Shown here piece by piece: positions 18,201 to 25,577 of a stretch of 64,000 nt of DNA. A program made the position numbers and the translations under genes. Source of the stretch: Tenacibaculum finnmarkense genomovar ulcerans. Lineage in GTDB: Bacteria; Bacteroidota; Bacteroidia; Flavobacteriales; Flavobacteriaceae. The first letter of the stretch is position 1; every line of letters starts with the position of its first letter. The notes below the pieces were generated by a model, which worked only from the letters and a program-made list of their open reading frames with translations, did not search any database and was not told the origin of the DNA. The DNA lies in the NCBI RefSeq assembly GCF_900239495.1, contig NZ_OENE01000003.1:129303-193302 (forward strand). The letters run 5' to 3'.

Positions 18201-19361
18201 GTTACAAGAACAAGTCAAACAGATAAAAAACAACCTTATTACAGTAAGAATTACGGAAAAACAGCCTATAAAAAGTTAGATTATACAGTGTCTGTAAAAC
18301 CTTTTAAAAATTTAACGATTGATTTAAGAGCAAATAAAATTCATACCAGTAATTTAAACCAACAGTTAGATGTAATTTCTGATGGAGCTGGTGGTTTTGA
18401 GCAAGACCCAAAAATTAAAGCCTTCGAAACAGGTAATTACAGTACGAGTCATTTTATGATGGGAACTATTTTTACAAACAATGATGCTTTATACGATACC
18501 TTTTTAGCAAACCGAGCAACAATTTCGGAACGCTTATCTGCTGCATCAAAATTACCAAACACGCCAGATGCAGGATATAAAATAACAGGGCAACAAGTAA
18601 TGCTTCCTGCATTTGTAGCAGCATATTCAGGAATTAATGCCAGTAAGGTAAGCACCAATGTATTTAAAAATATTCCAATTCCTAATTGGACATTGCGTTT
18701 TAATGGGTTAATGCAATATAAGTGGTTTAAAAAATCATTTTCATCATTTACCGTATCTCATGGGTATAAATCATCTTATACAATAGGAAATTACACCAAT
18801 AATTTACAATATGATACATCGGTAGCAACAAATACAAATAATTCTGGTAATTATCAGTCAGAACTACTACTTTCGTCAGCAACTTTAATCGATGAGTTTT
18901 CTCCTTTGGTAAAAGTCGATTTTAGAATGAAAAATTCATTTTCATTTAAAGGAGAAATACGAAGAGATAGAAGTTTAACTTTAAATTTTAATAATAATAC
19001 TTTAACCGATGTTAAAGGAACAGAATATGTTGTTGGCTTTGGATATAAAATTAAAGATGTTAAATTTGTAACCAAATTTACTGGAAAAAAGCAAACCGTA
19101 AAAGGAGATATTAATTTAAGAGCAGATGTTTCTTTAAGAGATAATTTAACTTTAATACGAAGTGTTGATAAAGAGAATAGTCAAATAACAGGAGGAGAGA
19201 AATTATTAGGGTTAAAATTTATTGCCGATTATAATTTAAGTAGTAGTTTAACAGCGTCGTTTTATTACAACCATCAAACGTTTAAATACGCGGTGTCAAC
19301 TACATTTCCAAGGCAGTCAATTAATGCGGGAATCAATATTATATATAATTTAGGAAATTAA
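12219..19361 (+). CDS. sprA: SprA, type IX secretion outer-membrane translocon
   Basis: 2380 residues. SprA (Sov in Porphyromonas) is the giant 36-strand barrel through which type IX cargo crosses the outer membrane, and it is needed for gliding in flavobacteria. The start codon is TTG at 12219: it gives a clean signal peptide (KKKVINIFLTTLALLVSVVSF), whereas the first downstream ATG lies about 75 codons in and would remove it. A GGG run just before it may aid initiation. SprA-typical repeated segments are visible (GLQAKIGERLKVTANYDTQS; NIEAGNVSMPIKNSLI; EHRFSENFTLGGTYLNVSEK). It ends with a barrel strand, INAGINIIYNLGN. The order ruvA-sprA-gcvH is common in flavobacteria. Confidence 0.95.
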   Translation: MKKKVINIFLTTLALLVSVVSFSQNTGSTTNNIVKKDTLIPLKYRFSNTQKGALFLNNPTEKIVRYDKAINKFVMVEKIGDYTIGTPIFMTPNEYKKYRLKNDIKAYFQEKVAATNPKSKGSKKARKNLLPKYYVNSKFFESIFGGNTVDVKPTGQVNIKLGGVYQKNENPQISIENQSNFTFDFDQQLSVGLQAKIGERLKVTANYDTQSTFDFQNIIKLEYTPTQDDIIRNIEAGNVSMPIKNSLINGAQTLFGVKTELQFGKTHITAAFSQQNSQSKTVVAEGGATIEPFELRASDYDNDRHFFLGHYFRENYKEALVNYPLVNSPINITRVEVWVTNTSQNVTDYRSIVGLADLGESNTKSLVNTEVKKLNASPVTANGFNIPDNKVNKLANLLTESGEIRDVATIDAAIKSEGIIAKQGYNYSYLQNARKLQPNEFRVHNQLGFISLNRRLNDGEVLAVAYEYTVVGASNGETVFKVGEFSNDGVVAPSNLVVKLLRSEILNTIRPNTSAPGFLGEAFPTWQLMMKNVYALGAFPLQREGFRIELLYRDDQTGTLQNTLQNAETDKNDADKAVRKKTLLRIFNLDKLDQSEYAVPKGDGFFDYVDGITVNSERGYVIFPEPEPFGNGLKDALTNASDQKKYLFEELYLTTKIQAKNEYQNKDKFFLKGYFKAATSRGISLGGFNIPRGSVRVTAGGRQLVEGIDYVVDYQLGRVQILDAGLEASGIPINATTESNNLFSQQRKTFIGIDVEHRFSENFTLGGTYLNVSEKPITPKVNFGGEPINNTMLGFNLAYSSEVPFLTKLANKLPFVETDAASNVSVRADLAYLIPGSPSGINVDGTATSYLDDFEASQIPINLSSPQQWFLASTPESQQLNGGSGDLSYNYNRAKIAWYNVDQLFYAGSNRPGNIDENELSRNEVRQIRYNELFPNTDLDITQQNLVRTLDLAYYPSERGPYNYNVGQETATKRWAGIMRPLTTNNFEQSNVEYIQFWLMDPYENYSITQAEGLPAGVNPQDFSNQVGKLFINLGNVSEDILKDGRKQYENGLPEDGDKTDGLNVNETAWGNIPINPSILYAFDNDNNHRKNQDIGLDGLNDAEETAFLKRKHNLTDQQIASFGNDPAGDNFQYFRGGAIEALNPSILSRYKNFNGTQGNSPTASQSGESYPTSSTAYPDTEDINKDQTMNPVNSYFEYEVSLNKADLIKGQNHIIDVKEGVSVSLSNGQKITPKWYQFRIPIRNITEDQKINGISDFNSIRFIRMFLTEFKMPVVLRFGELELVRGDWRRYTKTFPENGVPVALKPSELNKFEVGVVSIEQNQERYQLPPGIQREELQGTNRIQRQNEQSVTLKVTDLPADQVRTIYKNISIDMRRYKKLRMFLHAETPTGSGTQSGDMVAVIRLGTDLNDNYYEIEKPLSLSTSNATSEDVWLPAENNLEIPLKELANLKLLRPLDASITEIFSSSKVAGLKISVKGNPTLAQIKTVMLGVKNTSNSTKTAEVWFNELRAVGFDNKGGWATVVNADANLADVMDVSLAGRMSTIGFGSIEDRVQQRSIEQTKQYSVATNVQLGKMMPKKWNIQLPMSYSYGEEFRDPKYDPQFQDIELKEALDKNPNSKNAQDYTRRKSISFINVKKNKNPESKKTPKFYDVENVSVSYAHNEELHRDYNIEKFENTNVMAGASYNFNFKPFVIEPFKKSTVFKSKYLKLIKDLNINPVPKTIAVNSKINRSYNTQQSRNLIEGLTAQPELIQRRFLFNWDYTVGFDLTKSLQLNFNATNNYIYDSFGTEENLEIYDQFFTVGRPDNYHQKLNATYKLPLKKIPFLNFVTADYGYTADFDWKAGSQSVINQKDELTGEITTIDYQDVVGNMIQNANTHNLNATIDFGRFYKTLKLDKLLLKGTKKSPVKKASLKKNASFGRKILKGTYNILTSVKRGKISYSQNNGTLLQGYKPSVGFLGRNNYAGGTAPSLGFVFGSQTAILNTAIENGWLVTRTSQTDKKQPYYSKNYGKTAYKKLDYTVSVKPFKNLTIDLRANKIHTSNLNQQLDVISDGAGGFEQDPKIKAFETGNYSTSHFMMGTIFTNNDALYDTFLANRATISERLSAASKLPNTPDAGYKITGQQVMLPAFVAAYSGINASKVSTNVFKNIPIPNWTLRFNGLMQYKWFKKSFSSFTVSHGYKSSYTIGNYTNNLQYDTSVATNTNNSGNYQSELLLSSATLIDEFSPLVKVDFRMKNSFSFKGEIRRDRSLTLNFNNNTLTDVKGTEYVVGFGYKIKDVKFVTKFTGKKQTVKGDINLRADVSLRDNLTLIRSVDKENSQITGGEKLLGLKFIADYNLSSSLTASFYYNHQTFKYAVSTTFPRQSINAGINIIYNLGN

Positions 19362-19385
19362 AACAAACACAATAAAAATAGTACA

Positions 19386-19766
19386 ATGAACATTCCATCA
19401 GAATTAAAGTTTACAAAAGACCACGAATGGGTTAAAATTGAACAAGATGTAGCAACAATTGGTATTACCGATTTTGCACAAGGAGAATTAGGTGACATCG
19501 TTTATGTAGATGTTGATACTTTAGACGAAACTTTAGATATTGAAGAAGTTTTTGGTTCGGTAGAAGCAGTTAAAACGGTATCGGATCTTTTTATGCCTTT
19601 ATCAGGAGAGGTAATCGAATTTAATGAGAAATTAGAAGACGAGCCAGAATTAGTAAATTCAGATCCTTACGGTGATGGTTGGATGATAAAAATTAAATTA
19701 TCAGAAATTTCACAAACGGAAGATTTATTAAGTGCTCAAGCGTATCAAGAGCTTATTAAAGGATAA
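19386..19766 (+). CDS. gcvH: Glycine cleavage system H protein
   Basis: 126 residues, full length. Lipoyl-carrier protein that shuttles the aminomethyl group between the P, T and L proteins of glycine cleavage. The lipoylation lysine is K63 in [13 protein letters not shown], and the N-terminus [13 protein letters not shown] is characteristic. It follows sprA by 24 bases. The other glycine-cleavage genes are not nearby. Its 3' end overlaps the start of the vanZ-like gene by 35 bases. Confidence 0.96.
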   Translation: MNIPSELKFTKDHEWVKIEQDVATIGITDFAQGELGDIVYVDVDTLDETLDIEEVFGSVEAVKTVSDLFMPLSGEVIEFNEKLEDEPELVNSDPYGDGWMIKIKLSEISQTEDLLSAQAYQELIKG

Positions 19767-20106
19767 TTTAACGATAATAGCAATACTGATAAGCATCGGT
19801 ATTGCTATTCTTAGTTTAATTAAAATTGGAAAACCACCCGCTATTATTCAAATAAAAAATTTAGACAAATACGAGCATGCTTTTGCTTATTTTGTTTTAT
19901 GCTTTGTTTGGTTAATTGCCTTTGATAAAACAAAAATAAATAAAATTATAATTGTTTTATGCTGTTTATTTTACGGCATAATTATTGAAGGGCTTCAGGT
20001 AACAATAACAACATACCGATCAGGTGATGTTTTAGATATTGTAGCAAATACGACGGGTATTTTAATAGCTTATATGATGTACTTTCTTTTTTTGAGAAAA
20101 ATGTAA
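19732..20106 (+). CDS. VanZ family membrane protein
   Basis: 124 residues with about four transmembrane helices and the VanZ-like pattern: [10 protein letters not shown] after the first loop, YGIIIEGLQ in the third segment and [17 protein letters not shown] near the end. The family is named after the teicoplanin-resistance protein VanZ, but in flavobacteria it is a chromosomal gene of unknown role, regularly downstream of gcvH. The start is GTG at 19732, overlapping gcvH by 35 bases, which implies translational coupling. No resistance function should be inferred. Confidence 0.8.
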   Translation: MLKRIKSLLKDNLTIIAILISIGIAILSLIKIGKPPAIIQIKNLDKYEHAFAYFVLCFVWLIAFDKTKINKIIIVLCCLFYGIIIEGLQVTITTYRSGDVLDIVANTTGILIAYMMYFLFLRKM

Positions 20107-20178
20107 CTATTTAAAGAATTAGCTTGTAAAAGTTGAAATAAATTAATTAAATTAGCGAACTATTAAAAAACATTTAGG

Positions 20179-20901
20179 ATGGAAATTAAGAAGAATCCAA
20201 AGTCAAATTTAGAGAATTATAGTAAACTGTTTATGCAGCTAGGTTTGGTTTTAGCTTTATTTGTAACATATGTTGCAATTGAAAATAAAACATATGATAA
20301 AACATATGGCGTTTTAGAAGGTGTTGAAATGGCATCTGAAATTGAAGAAGAAACAATTGAATTAACCATTGAGCCACCAAAACCAAAACAAAACACACCA
20401 CCACCACCAGCTCCAGATAAAATTGAAGTTGTTGAAGATGAGAAGGAGGTAGAAGAAACTGTTATTGAGTCAACTGAAACTGATGAATCTGAAGCTGTTG
20501 AGGTAGAAGATATCGAAGAGGTAGAAGAAGAAGAAGAAGTGGTAGAAGACGTACCATTTTCTATTATTGAAGAAGTGCCAATTTTTCCAGGTTGTACAGG
20601 ATCGAAAACAGAAAAGAAAGCCTGTTTAAATAAAAAATTACAGAAACACGTACAACGTAATTTTGATGCTGAATTAGCAAATGAGTTAGGTTTAGCGCCA
20701 GGAAAGAAACGTATTTATGTTCAATTTAAAATTGACAAAGATGGTTCTATTACTAGTGTAAACGCAAGAGCTCCTCACCCAAGGTTAAAAAAAGAGGCTA
20801 TTCGTGTAGCTAAAAAAATACCTAAAATGAAACCAGGTAGACAAAGAGGTAGAGCAGTAAGAGTAGGGTACACATTACCTATTACTTTTAATGTAGAATA
20901 A
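20179..20901 (+). CDS. tonB: Energy transducer TonB
   Basis: 240 residues. A single membrane anchor lies at about residues 17-35, then a proline-rich stretch (EPPKPKQNTPPPPAP), a strongly acidic linker (EDIEEVEEEEEVVED) and the C-terminal TonB domain (KKRIYVQFKIDKDGSI ... LPITFNVE). The segment EEVPIFPGC before the last domain is typical of Bacteroidota TonB proteins. It transmits proton-motive-force energy to outer-membrane receptors, of which three are encoded in this window. ExbB and ExbD are not nearby. A strong terminator follows. Confidence 0.93.
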   Translation: MEIKKNPKSNLENYSKLFMQLGLVLALFVTYVAIENKTYDKTYGVLEGVEMASEIEEETIELTIEPPKPKQNTPPPPAPDKIEVVEDEKEVEETVIESTETDESEAVEVEDIEEVEEEEEVVEDVPFSIIEEVPIFPGCTGSKTEKKACLNKKLQKHVQRNFDAELANELGLAPGKKRIYVQFKIDKDGSITSVNARAPHPRLKKEAIRVAKKIPKMKPGRQRGRAVRVGYTLPITFNVE

Positions 20902-20924
20902 ACTACTTTTAGTATTATATATAT

Positions 20925-20954
20925 AAAAGCAACCCAAATAGGGTTGCTTTTTTT
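20925..20954 (+). terminator. tonB rho-independent terminator
   Basis: AAAAGCAACCC, loop AAATA, GGGTTGCTTTT and then a T-run: a textbook intrinsic terminator 24 bases after the tonB stop codon. Confidence 0.92.
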
Positions 20955-21073
20955 ATGACTGATATTTTTTTTTAGATAAAATTTAAACAGGCTTTAATAG
21001 CCTATTTATTTAAAATTAAATACGACAAAAGACTAGCGATAATTGGTTATGTGAAAAAAAATATCATAAAACA

Positions 21074-21105
21074 TTTGTTTTCAAGTATTTAGTTATGTAT
21101 ATTTG
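21074..21105 (+). promoter_or_regulatory. Consensus Bacteroidetes promoter
   Basis: TTTG (21074-21077), a 20-base spacer, then TATATTTG (21098-21105): an exact match to the -33/-7 elements. It points away from tonB into a gap with no gene on that strand before a terminator at 21153. Confidence 0.75.
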
Positions 21106-21108
21106 CCT

Positions 21109-21178
21109 AGTGGTTTTAAAACCACTACTTTTTCTTTTTCATAGCAATTTTTCCCACTCAATTTTGAGTGGGTTTTTT
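21109..21178 (+). ncRNA. Candidate small non-coding RNA, about 70 nt
   Basis: Directly behind a consensus promoter lie an 18-base perfect palindrome (AGTGGTTTTAAAACCACT, 21109-21126), a pyrimidine-rich single-stranded stretch (CTTTTTCTTTTTC) and an intrinsic terminator (21153-21178). Together these form a complete short transcription unit with no credible reading frame inside it: the only frame starts within the promoter. The family is unknown to me. It could be a trans-acting regulator or simply a spurious short transcript. The first hairpin would lie very near the 5' end. Confidence 0.5.
21153..21178 (+). terminator. Intrinsic terminator of the candidate small RNA
   Basis: CCCACTCAA / TTGAGTGGG followed by TTTTTT. 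Confidence 0.85.
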
Positions 21179-21198
21179 ATGTCTTTTATTTAAAGCAT

Positions 21199-21234
21199 AA
21201 AAAAACCATCAAAATAATTTTTGATGGTTTTTTT
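21199..21234 (-). terminator. hemD-side terminator
   Basis: A long AT-flanked hairpin AAAAAACCATCAAAA / TTTTGATGGTTTTTT. It can work in both directions and lies 19 bases past the hemD stop codon on the minus strand. Confidence 0.85.
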
Positions 21235-21252
21235 ATAGGCTAAAAAGTATTG

Positions 21253-21999
21253 TTATTTTTTATTAATACCTTTTATATATTTGTCTAAAGCCATAGTCAT
21301 TGAAGGCGTTTCAGGTGTTGGCGCAGCAATATCTACACGTAAGCCTCTATCTTCAACAGCTTTAACGGTTGAGTTTCCAAAAACAGCTATTTTTGTTTCG
21401 TTCTGTTTAAAATTAGGGAAGTTTTGGAATAAACTATCAATTCCTGAAGGACTAAAGAATACTAAAACATCATAAAATACATCTTCTAAATCAGATAAAT
21501 TACTTACAACAGTTTTGTATAAATTTACACGTTTCCAGTTAATTCCTAATTTATCTAATTCTTCAGGGATTAATGGTTTTAATTTATCCGAAGAAGGTAA
21601 TAAAAACTTCTCGTCTTTGTGTTTTTTAATCAATTTGATTAAATCAGGAAAAGTTCTGCTTCCAACATAAATTTTACGTTTTCTGTACACAACGTATTTT
21701 TGTAAATAGTAAGCTACAGCTTCTGATTGACAAAAATACTTCATTGAGTCAGGAACTGTAAAACGCATTTCTTCGGCAATTCTAAAAAAATGATCAACAG
21801 CATTTCTGCTTGTTAAAATAATTGCAGTATAGTTTTTTAAATCAATTTTTTGAGTTCTGACCTCTTTTCCGTCGATACCCTCAACATGAATAAAAGATCG
21901 AAAATCAATTTTTACTTTTTGTTTTTCTGCTAAATCAAAATAAGGAGAAGTTTCCGTTTTGGGAGCAGGTTGAGAGACTAAAATAGTTTTCACTTTCAT
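21253..21999 (-). CDS. hemD: Uroporphyrinogen-III synthase
   Basis: 248 residues. Catalyses cyclisation of hydroxymethylbilane with D-ring inversion in haem biosynthesis. The two-domain pattern is visible: SQPAPKTETSPYFDLAE at the start, LTSRNAVDHFF at the end of the first half, and the second-domain VFFSPSGIDSLF and FGNSTVKAVEDRGL. Sequence conservation in this family is low, so the call rests on these segments and on context: DUF4271 immediately upstream (14 bases) is the usual neighbour of hemD in flavobacteria. Confidence 0.87.
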   Translation of the reverse strand: MKVKTILVSQPAPKTETSPYFDLAEKQKVKIDFRSFIHVEGIDGKEVRTQKIDLKNYTAIILTSRNAVDHFFRIAEEMRFTVPDSMKYFCQSEAVAYYLQKYVVYRKRKIYVGSRTFPDLIKLIKKHKDEKFLLPSSDKLKPLIPEELDKLGINWKRVNLYKTVVSNLSDLEDVFYDVLVFFSPSGIDSLFQNFPNFKQNETKIAVFGNSTVKAVEDRGLRVDIAAPTPETPSMTMALDKYIKGINKK

Positions 22000-22012
22000 A
22001 TGTTTTTCTCTT

Positions 22013-22651
22013 TTACGTAGTAGTTATTTTATAAACAATTAGTAGGGGTGCTATTTCAAGGGTGCAAAAGTACAAAATAAAATAAAAGAACTTACGTATA
22101 ACTATTTTTTTGTTATTAATAAAGATTAAAAAAGCCCTGAAAATAAATAAGATAAGGCTATAAATAAGTAAAAATAAAGGAGGGTTAAACGCATACTGAT
22201 AGATAATTATGGCTGGAAATAACCATAAGCTAAGATTGCTTAAATAACCTGATTTTGTAGCTAAGAAATATTTAGTATTATAATTAGATTGAATAATATT
22301 AGCCAAAATAGCTTCTAAAGAATATTTTAATACATAATACAGAACCACAAAACAGAGCACTATTGTGTAGTTGAAAAAAGTCGGCAAATAATATTTTTGA
22401 AGTAGCATTAAAAACAAGAACAACGAAATTGTTATTGTAGAGAAAAAAAATAGGAGCATGTAAAATACGGAAAAAACACTCGGATTATCTTCTACTTTTT
22501 TTTTGAAAAACCCCGAAGTAAAAAAAGCAAAGGTATAATCTCGCAGTTTATCAGGGGCAAGTAGTTTCATTATTGCTACTAAAACAATAGCAAATAAAAT
22601 GACTAAGGTAATCCAGTTATTGTCGGTTATAATGCGTTCAATTGCTTGCAA
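22013..22651 (-). CDS. DUF4271 family membrane protein
   Basis: 212 residues with six or so hydrophobic helices (for example WITLVILFAIVLVAIMKLL near the N-terminus). It matches the DUF4271 family found beside hemD in Bacteroidota; the biochemical role is unknown. The start is a TTG at 22651, since MQAIERIITDNNWIT fits the family's N-terminus and the next Met (residue 28) would cut into the first helix. It is probably the promoter-proximal gene of a two-gene unit with hemD. Confidence 0.8.
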   Translation of the reverse strand: MQAIERIITDNNWITLVILFAIVLVAIMKLLAPDKLRDYTFAFFTSGFFKKKVEDNPSVFSVFYMLLFFFSTITISLFLFLMLLQKYYLPTFFNYTIVLCFVVLYYVLKYSLEAILANIIQSNYNTKYFLATKSGYLSNLSLWLFPAIIIYQYAFNPPLFLLIYSLILFIFRAFLIFINNKKIVIRKFFYFILYFCTLEIAPLLIVYKITTT

Positions 22652-22702
22652 TCGTATTTGTTTTATGCTTTAATTTAACACAAAATTAGTGATAATTTAG
22701 TG

Positions 22703-22710
22703 TATATTTG
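22703..22710 (+). promoter_or_regulatory. -7 box that fixes the start of the mannosyltransferase gene
   Basis: TATATTTG. An in-frame GTG at 22700 overlaps this box and so cannot be the translation start if transcription begins just after it. The ATG at 22733 is then the first usable start. Confidence 0.6.
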
Positions 22711-22732
22711 CTTAGTTTTAGATGAAAATTAC

Positions 22733-23455
22733 ATGAAATCAGACGCTTTAGTTATAATACCTACTTATAACGAAAAAGAAAACATAGCGGCAATAATACA
22801 AGCAACTTTTAGTCAAGAAAAAGAGTTTGATATTTTAGTTGTTGATGACAATTCACCCGATGGCACTGCTAATATCGTAGCGAATTTACAAAAAGAATAT
22901 CCGAACAGGCTTTATATTGAAAAAAGAACCGGAAAAAATGGATTAGGAACTGCTTATATTCATGGTTTTAAATGGGCAATTGCCAAAAAATATGATTTTA
23001 TCATTGAAATGGATGCCGATTTTTCACACAATCCTGCCGATTTAATTAAATTATACAATGCCTGTGCTATTGACGGAGCTGATGTTTCTGTCGGATCTCG
23101 ATATTCGGTAGGTGTAAACGTGGTTAATTGGCCAATGAAACGAGTTTTATTATCGTATTGTGCCTCCAAATATGTGCGTTTTATAACCCGAATCCCAGTG
23201 CACGATACCACTGCAGGTTTTGTATGTTGGAAACGAAAAGTTTTAGAAACAATTCGCTTTGATAAAATTAAATTTATCGGATATGCTTTTCAAATTGAAA
23301 TGAAATTTAAAGCATGGAAGCATAAATTTACCATTAAAGAAGTATCGGTTATTTTTACAGATAGAGTTTTAGGAACTTCAAAATTAAGTTCTGGAATTAT
23401 TAAAGAGGCCGTATTTGGAGTGATAAAAATGACATTAAAAGGCTTACCAAAATAA
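22733..23455 (+). CDS. Polyprenol monophosphomannose synthase (DPM1-like GT2)
   Basis: 240 residues. A family-2 glycosyltransferase moving a sugar (usually mannose from GDP-mannose) onto polyprenyl phosphate at the cytoplasmic face. Motifs: VIIPTYNEKENI at the start, VVDDNSPDGTA (nucleotide binding), EMDADFSHNP (the DxD-type metal site), GSRYSVGVNVVNWP and a C-terminal ISR-like DRVLGTSKLS. There is no C-terminal membrane domain, as in the short bacterial forms. The start at 22733 is chosen because the longer frame begins inside the promoter. It is the first gene of a run with pyrC and the DUF4296 gene. Confidence 0.9.
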   Translation: MKSDALVIIPTYNEKENIAAIIQATFSQEKEFDILVVDDNSPDGTANIVANLQKEYPNRLYIEKRTGKNGLGTAYIHGFKWAIAKKYDFIIEMDADFSHNPADLIKLYNACAIDGADVSVGSRYSVGVNVVNWPMKRVLLSYCASKYVRFITRIPVHDTTAGFVCWKRKVLETIRFDKIKFIGYAFQIEMKFKAWKHKFTIKEVSVIFTDRVLGTSKLSSGIIKEAVFGVIKMTLKGLPK

Positions 23456-23471
23456 CAACACAACTACAACT

Positions 23472-24812
23472 ATGAAATCATACTTAATTAAAAATGCAAA
23501 AATCGTTAATGAAAACAAGGTTTTTAAAGGTGATGTTTTAATCGAAGGAAATTATATCAAAGAAATTTCAACTCAAATAAATACAACTTCAGCTATTCAA
23601 GTGATCGATGCTCAGGGGAAGTATTTAATTCCTGGAATGATTGATGACCAAGTGCATTTTCGTGAACCAGGTTTAACCCATAAAGCAAATATTGGTACCG
23701 AAAGTAAAGCCGCTATTGCTGGTGGAATTACCTCATTTATTGAAATGCCAAACACGGTTCCGCAAGCAACAACGCAAGAATTATTAGAAAGTAAATTTCA
23801 AAGAGCTGCTGAAACATCGTATGCAAACTATTCGTTTATGTTTGGTGGAACAAACGATAATTTAGACGAATTATTAAAAACAAATCCTAAAAATGTAGCG
23901 GGAATTAAGTTGTTTTTAGGTTCATCAACAGGAAATATGTTGGTTGATAATGAAGAAACTTTAGAAAAAATATTCTCTTCTACCGATATGCTAATTTCGG
24001 TTCATTGTGAAGATGAAGCAACAATCAGAAAAAATACAGCAGAATATGTGGCTAAATATGGCGATGATATTCCATTAAAATATCACCCAATTATCAGAAG
24101 TGAACAGGCGTGTTATTTATCTTCATCAAAAGCCATCGAATTAGCTAAAAAAACAGGAGCAAGGTTGCATGTTTTTCATTTATCAACAGCAAAAGAAACG
24201 CATCTTTTTAGAAACGATATTCCGTTAGAAGAAAAGAAAATTACCGCCGAAGTTTGTGTGCATCATTTATGGTTTACCGACAAAGACTATGACCAAAAAG
24301 GAACACATATTAAATGGAATCCTGCGGTAAAAACCCAAGCAGATAAAGATGAATTATGGAAGGCTTTATTAGATGATAGAATCGATGTAATTGCTACCGA
24401 TCATGCACCACATACTTTAGAAGAAAAAGACAATGTGTACACCAAAGCGCCAAGTGGAGGACCATTAGTACAGCATGCTGTTACAGCAATTTTTGAAAAA
24501 GTAAAAGAAGGTGTTTTACCAATTGAAAAAGCGGTTGAAAAAATGTGTCATAACCCTGCGAAATTATTTAGAGTAGAAAAACGTGGGTTTATAAAAGAAG
24601 GTTATTTTGCCGATATAGTTTTGGTAGATACCAATCAAAAATGGACGGTTTCGAAAGATAATATTTTATATAAATGCGGTTGGGCTCCTTTTGAAGGGAC
24701 TGAGTTTTCAAGTAAAATTACCCATACTTTTGTAAACGGTAATTTAATGTATGAAAATGGTGTTTTTGATGAAAATATCAAAGGAAAACGTTTAGAATTT
24801 AAACTTTTATAA
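23472..24812 (+). CDS. pyrC: Dihydroorotase (type I)
   Basis: 446 residues. Catalyses reversible cyclisation of carbamoyl aspartate to dihydroorotate in pyrimidine synthesis. Metal ligands appear in DDQVHFREPGLTHKA; substrate-site segments are IEMPNT and GIKLFLGSSTGNMLV; the catalytic Asp is in IATDHAPHTLEEK. The length and the REPG motif point to a genuine dihydroorotase rather than an allantoinase or hydantoinase. It begins 16 bases after the mannosyltransferase stop codon. Confidence 0.94.
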   Translation: MKSYLIKNAKIVNENKVFKGDVLIEGNYIKEISTQINTTSAIQVIDAQGKYLIPGMIDDQVHFREPGLTHKANIGTESKAAIAGGITSFIEMPNTVPQATTQELLESKFQRAAETSYANYSFMFGGTNDNLDELLKTNPKNVAGIKLFLGSSTGNMLVDNEETLEKIFSSTDMLISVHCEDEATIRKNTAEYVAKYGDDIPLKYHPIIRSEQACYLSSSKAIELAKKTGARLHVFHLSTAKETHLFRNDIPLEEKKITAEVCVHHLWFTDKDYDQKGTHIKWNPAVKTQADKDELWKALLDDRIDVIATDHAPHTLEEKDNVYTKAPSGGPLVQHAVTAIFEKVKEGVLPIEKAVEKMCHNPAKLFRVEKRGFIKEGYFADIVLVDTNQKWTVSKDNILYKCGWAPFEGTEFSSKITHTFVNGNLMYENGVFDENIKGKRLEFKLL

Positions 24813-24830
24813 AAGATAAACAAGAGAAAT

Positions 24831-25100
24831 ATGAACAATGATTTTTTATCTTATTGGGAAGAAAAACGCAAAAATAAAATAAGGTTTCTTTTATTAAATA
24901 ATTTTAAAGTTTCTTTATTTTTAGTGGTACTACCTATTTTATTTGCGCTAAGCGATAACGCTTTTTTGGTGGATCAAAATTTAATAATGCCTTTATTTAA
25001 AAATATAGTATTTTTTATGATACTATGTATTGTTTTAAATTTTTATCAGTTTAAAACCAATGAAGGCTTATTTAAAAAATCATTAAAAAATGAAAAATAA
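24831..25100 (+). CDS. Small membrane protein of unknown function
   Basis: 89 residues with two predicted membrane helices (VSLFLVVLPILFAL and IVFFMILCIVLNFY), a charged N-terminus (YWEEKRKNKIR) and a basic C-terminus. It starts 18 bases after pyrC and overlaps the next gene by 11 bases, so it is translated as part of the same operon. I recognise no family; the consistent operon position is the only hint. Confidence 0.7.
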   Translation: MNNDFLSYWEEKRKNKIRFLLLNNFKVSLFLVVLPILFALSDNAFLVDQNLIMPLFKNIVFFMILCIVLNFYQFKTNEGLFKKSLKNEK

Positions 25101-25575
25101 GATACTACTTGTTTGTGTTTTAATTTTAGCGTCTTGTAGTACAAGTAATACGATGTATGAAAAGCCTAAAAACCTGATTCCAAAAGATTCTATGGTTGCT
25201 TTATTAACCGATATGTATATTGTATCGTCGGCTAAAAATATAAAGAACAAGTTTTTAAAGCGCGATGAAAATTATATGTATTATGTTTATCAAAAATATA
25301 GTATTGACAGCACTCGTTTTAATCAAAGTAACGTATATTATACCTCTAAGCCAGAGGAATATACCGATTTACTGAAAATAGTAAAGTCGAATATAGATTC
25401 ATTGGCCTCTTTTTATATGGAAAAAAGAAAAATAAAAGATTCTTTAGCTAAAAAAGAGTTGATACCTTTCGATAAAAAGTTAAGAAAAGGTTCTAAAAAT
25501 TTATCAATAGAAAAAAGACCCGAAAAAAGGCCTGAAAAAAGACCTCAAAGAAAGCCTTATTTGATTGAAAAATAA
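25090..25575 (+). CDS. DUF4296 lipoprotein
   Basis: 161 residues with a lipoprotein signal peptide (LLVCVLILASC, lipid-attached Cys 16). The DUF4296 pattern is visible: LIPKDSMVALLTDMYI, YVYQKYSIDSTRFNQS and YYTSKPEEYTDLL. The C-terminus has a short repeated run, EKRPEKRPEKRPQRKP, which is unusually basic for the family. The family is Bacteroidota-specific with unknown function and usually follows pyrC and the polyprenol mannosyltransferase gene, as it does here. Confidence 0.85.
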   Translation: MKNKILLVCVLILASCSTSNTMYEKPKNLIPKDSMVALLTDMYIVSSAKNIKNKFLKRDENYMYYVYQKYSIDSTRFNQSNVYYTSKPEEYTDLLKIVKSNIDSLASFYMEKRKIKDSLAKKELIPFDKKLRKGSKNLSIEKRPEKRPEKRPQRKPYLIEK

Positions 25576-25577
25576 AA

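Larger units (their letters stand above)
20902..21252. other. Intergenic region with terminators and a candidate small RNA
   Basis: This 351-base gap between tonB and hemD holds the tonB terminator (20925-20954), a weak hairpin AGGCT/AGCCT (20989-21003), a consensus promoter with a short downstream transcript unit (21074-21178) and the hemD-side terminator (21199-21234). No convincing protein-coding gene was seen. Confidence 0.7.

Noticed and set aside
19732..20106. Glycopeptide resistance gene
   Set aside because: VanZ family membership alone does not imply resistance; no vanHAX genes and the position after gcvH is the ordinary chromosomal one in flavobacteria.
21098..21199. Small protein from the ATG at 21095
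   Set aside because: The only frame starts within the promoter's -7 box and runs through both hairpins, so it is unlikely to be translated.
20902..21252. tRNA or riboswitch in the tonB-hemD gap
   Set aside because: No cloverleaf or known aptamer core could be traced; only short hairpins are present.
22700..22732. Longer N-terminus (MYICLVLDENY) for the mannosyltransferase
   Set aside because: It translates the -7 promoter box TATATTTGC, so it would not be in the mRNA; the GT2 pattern begins right after the ATG at 22733.
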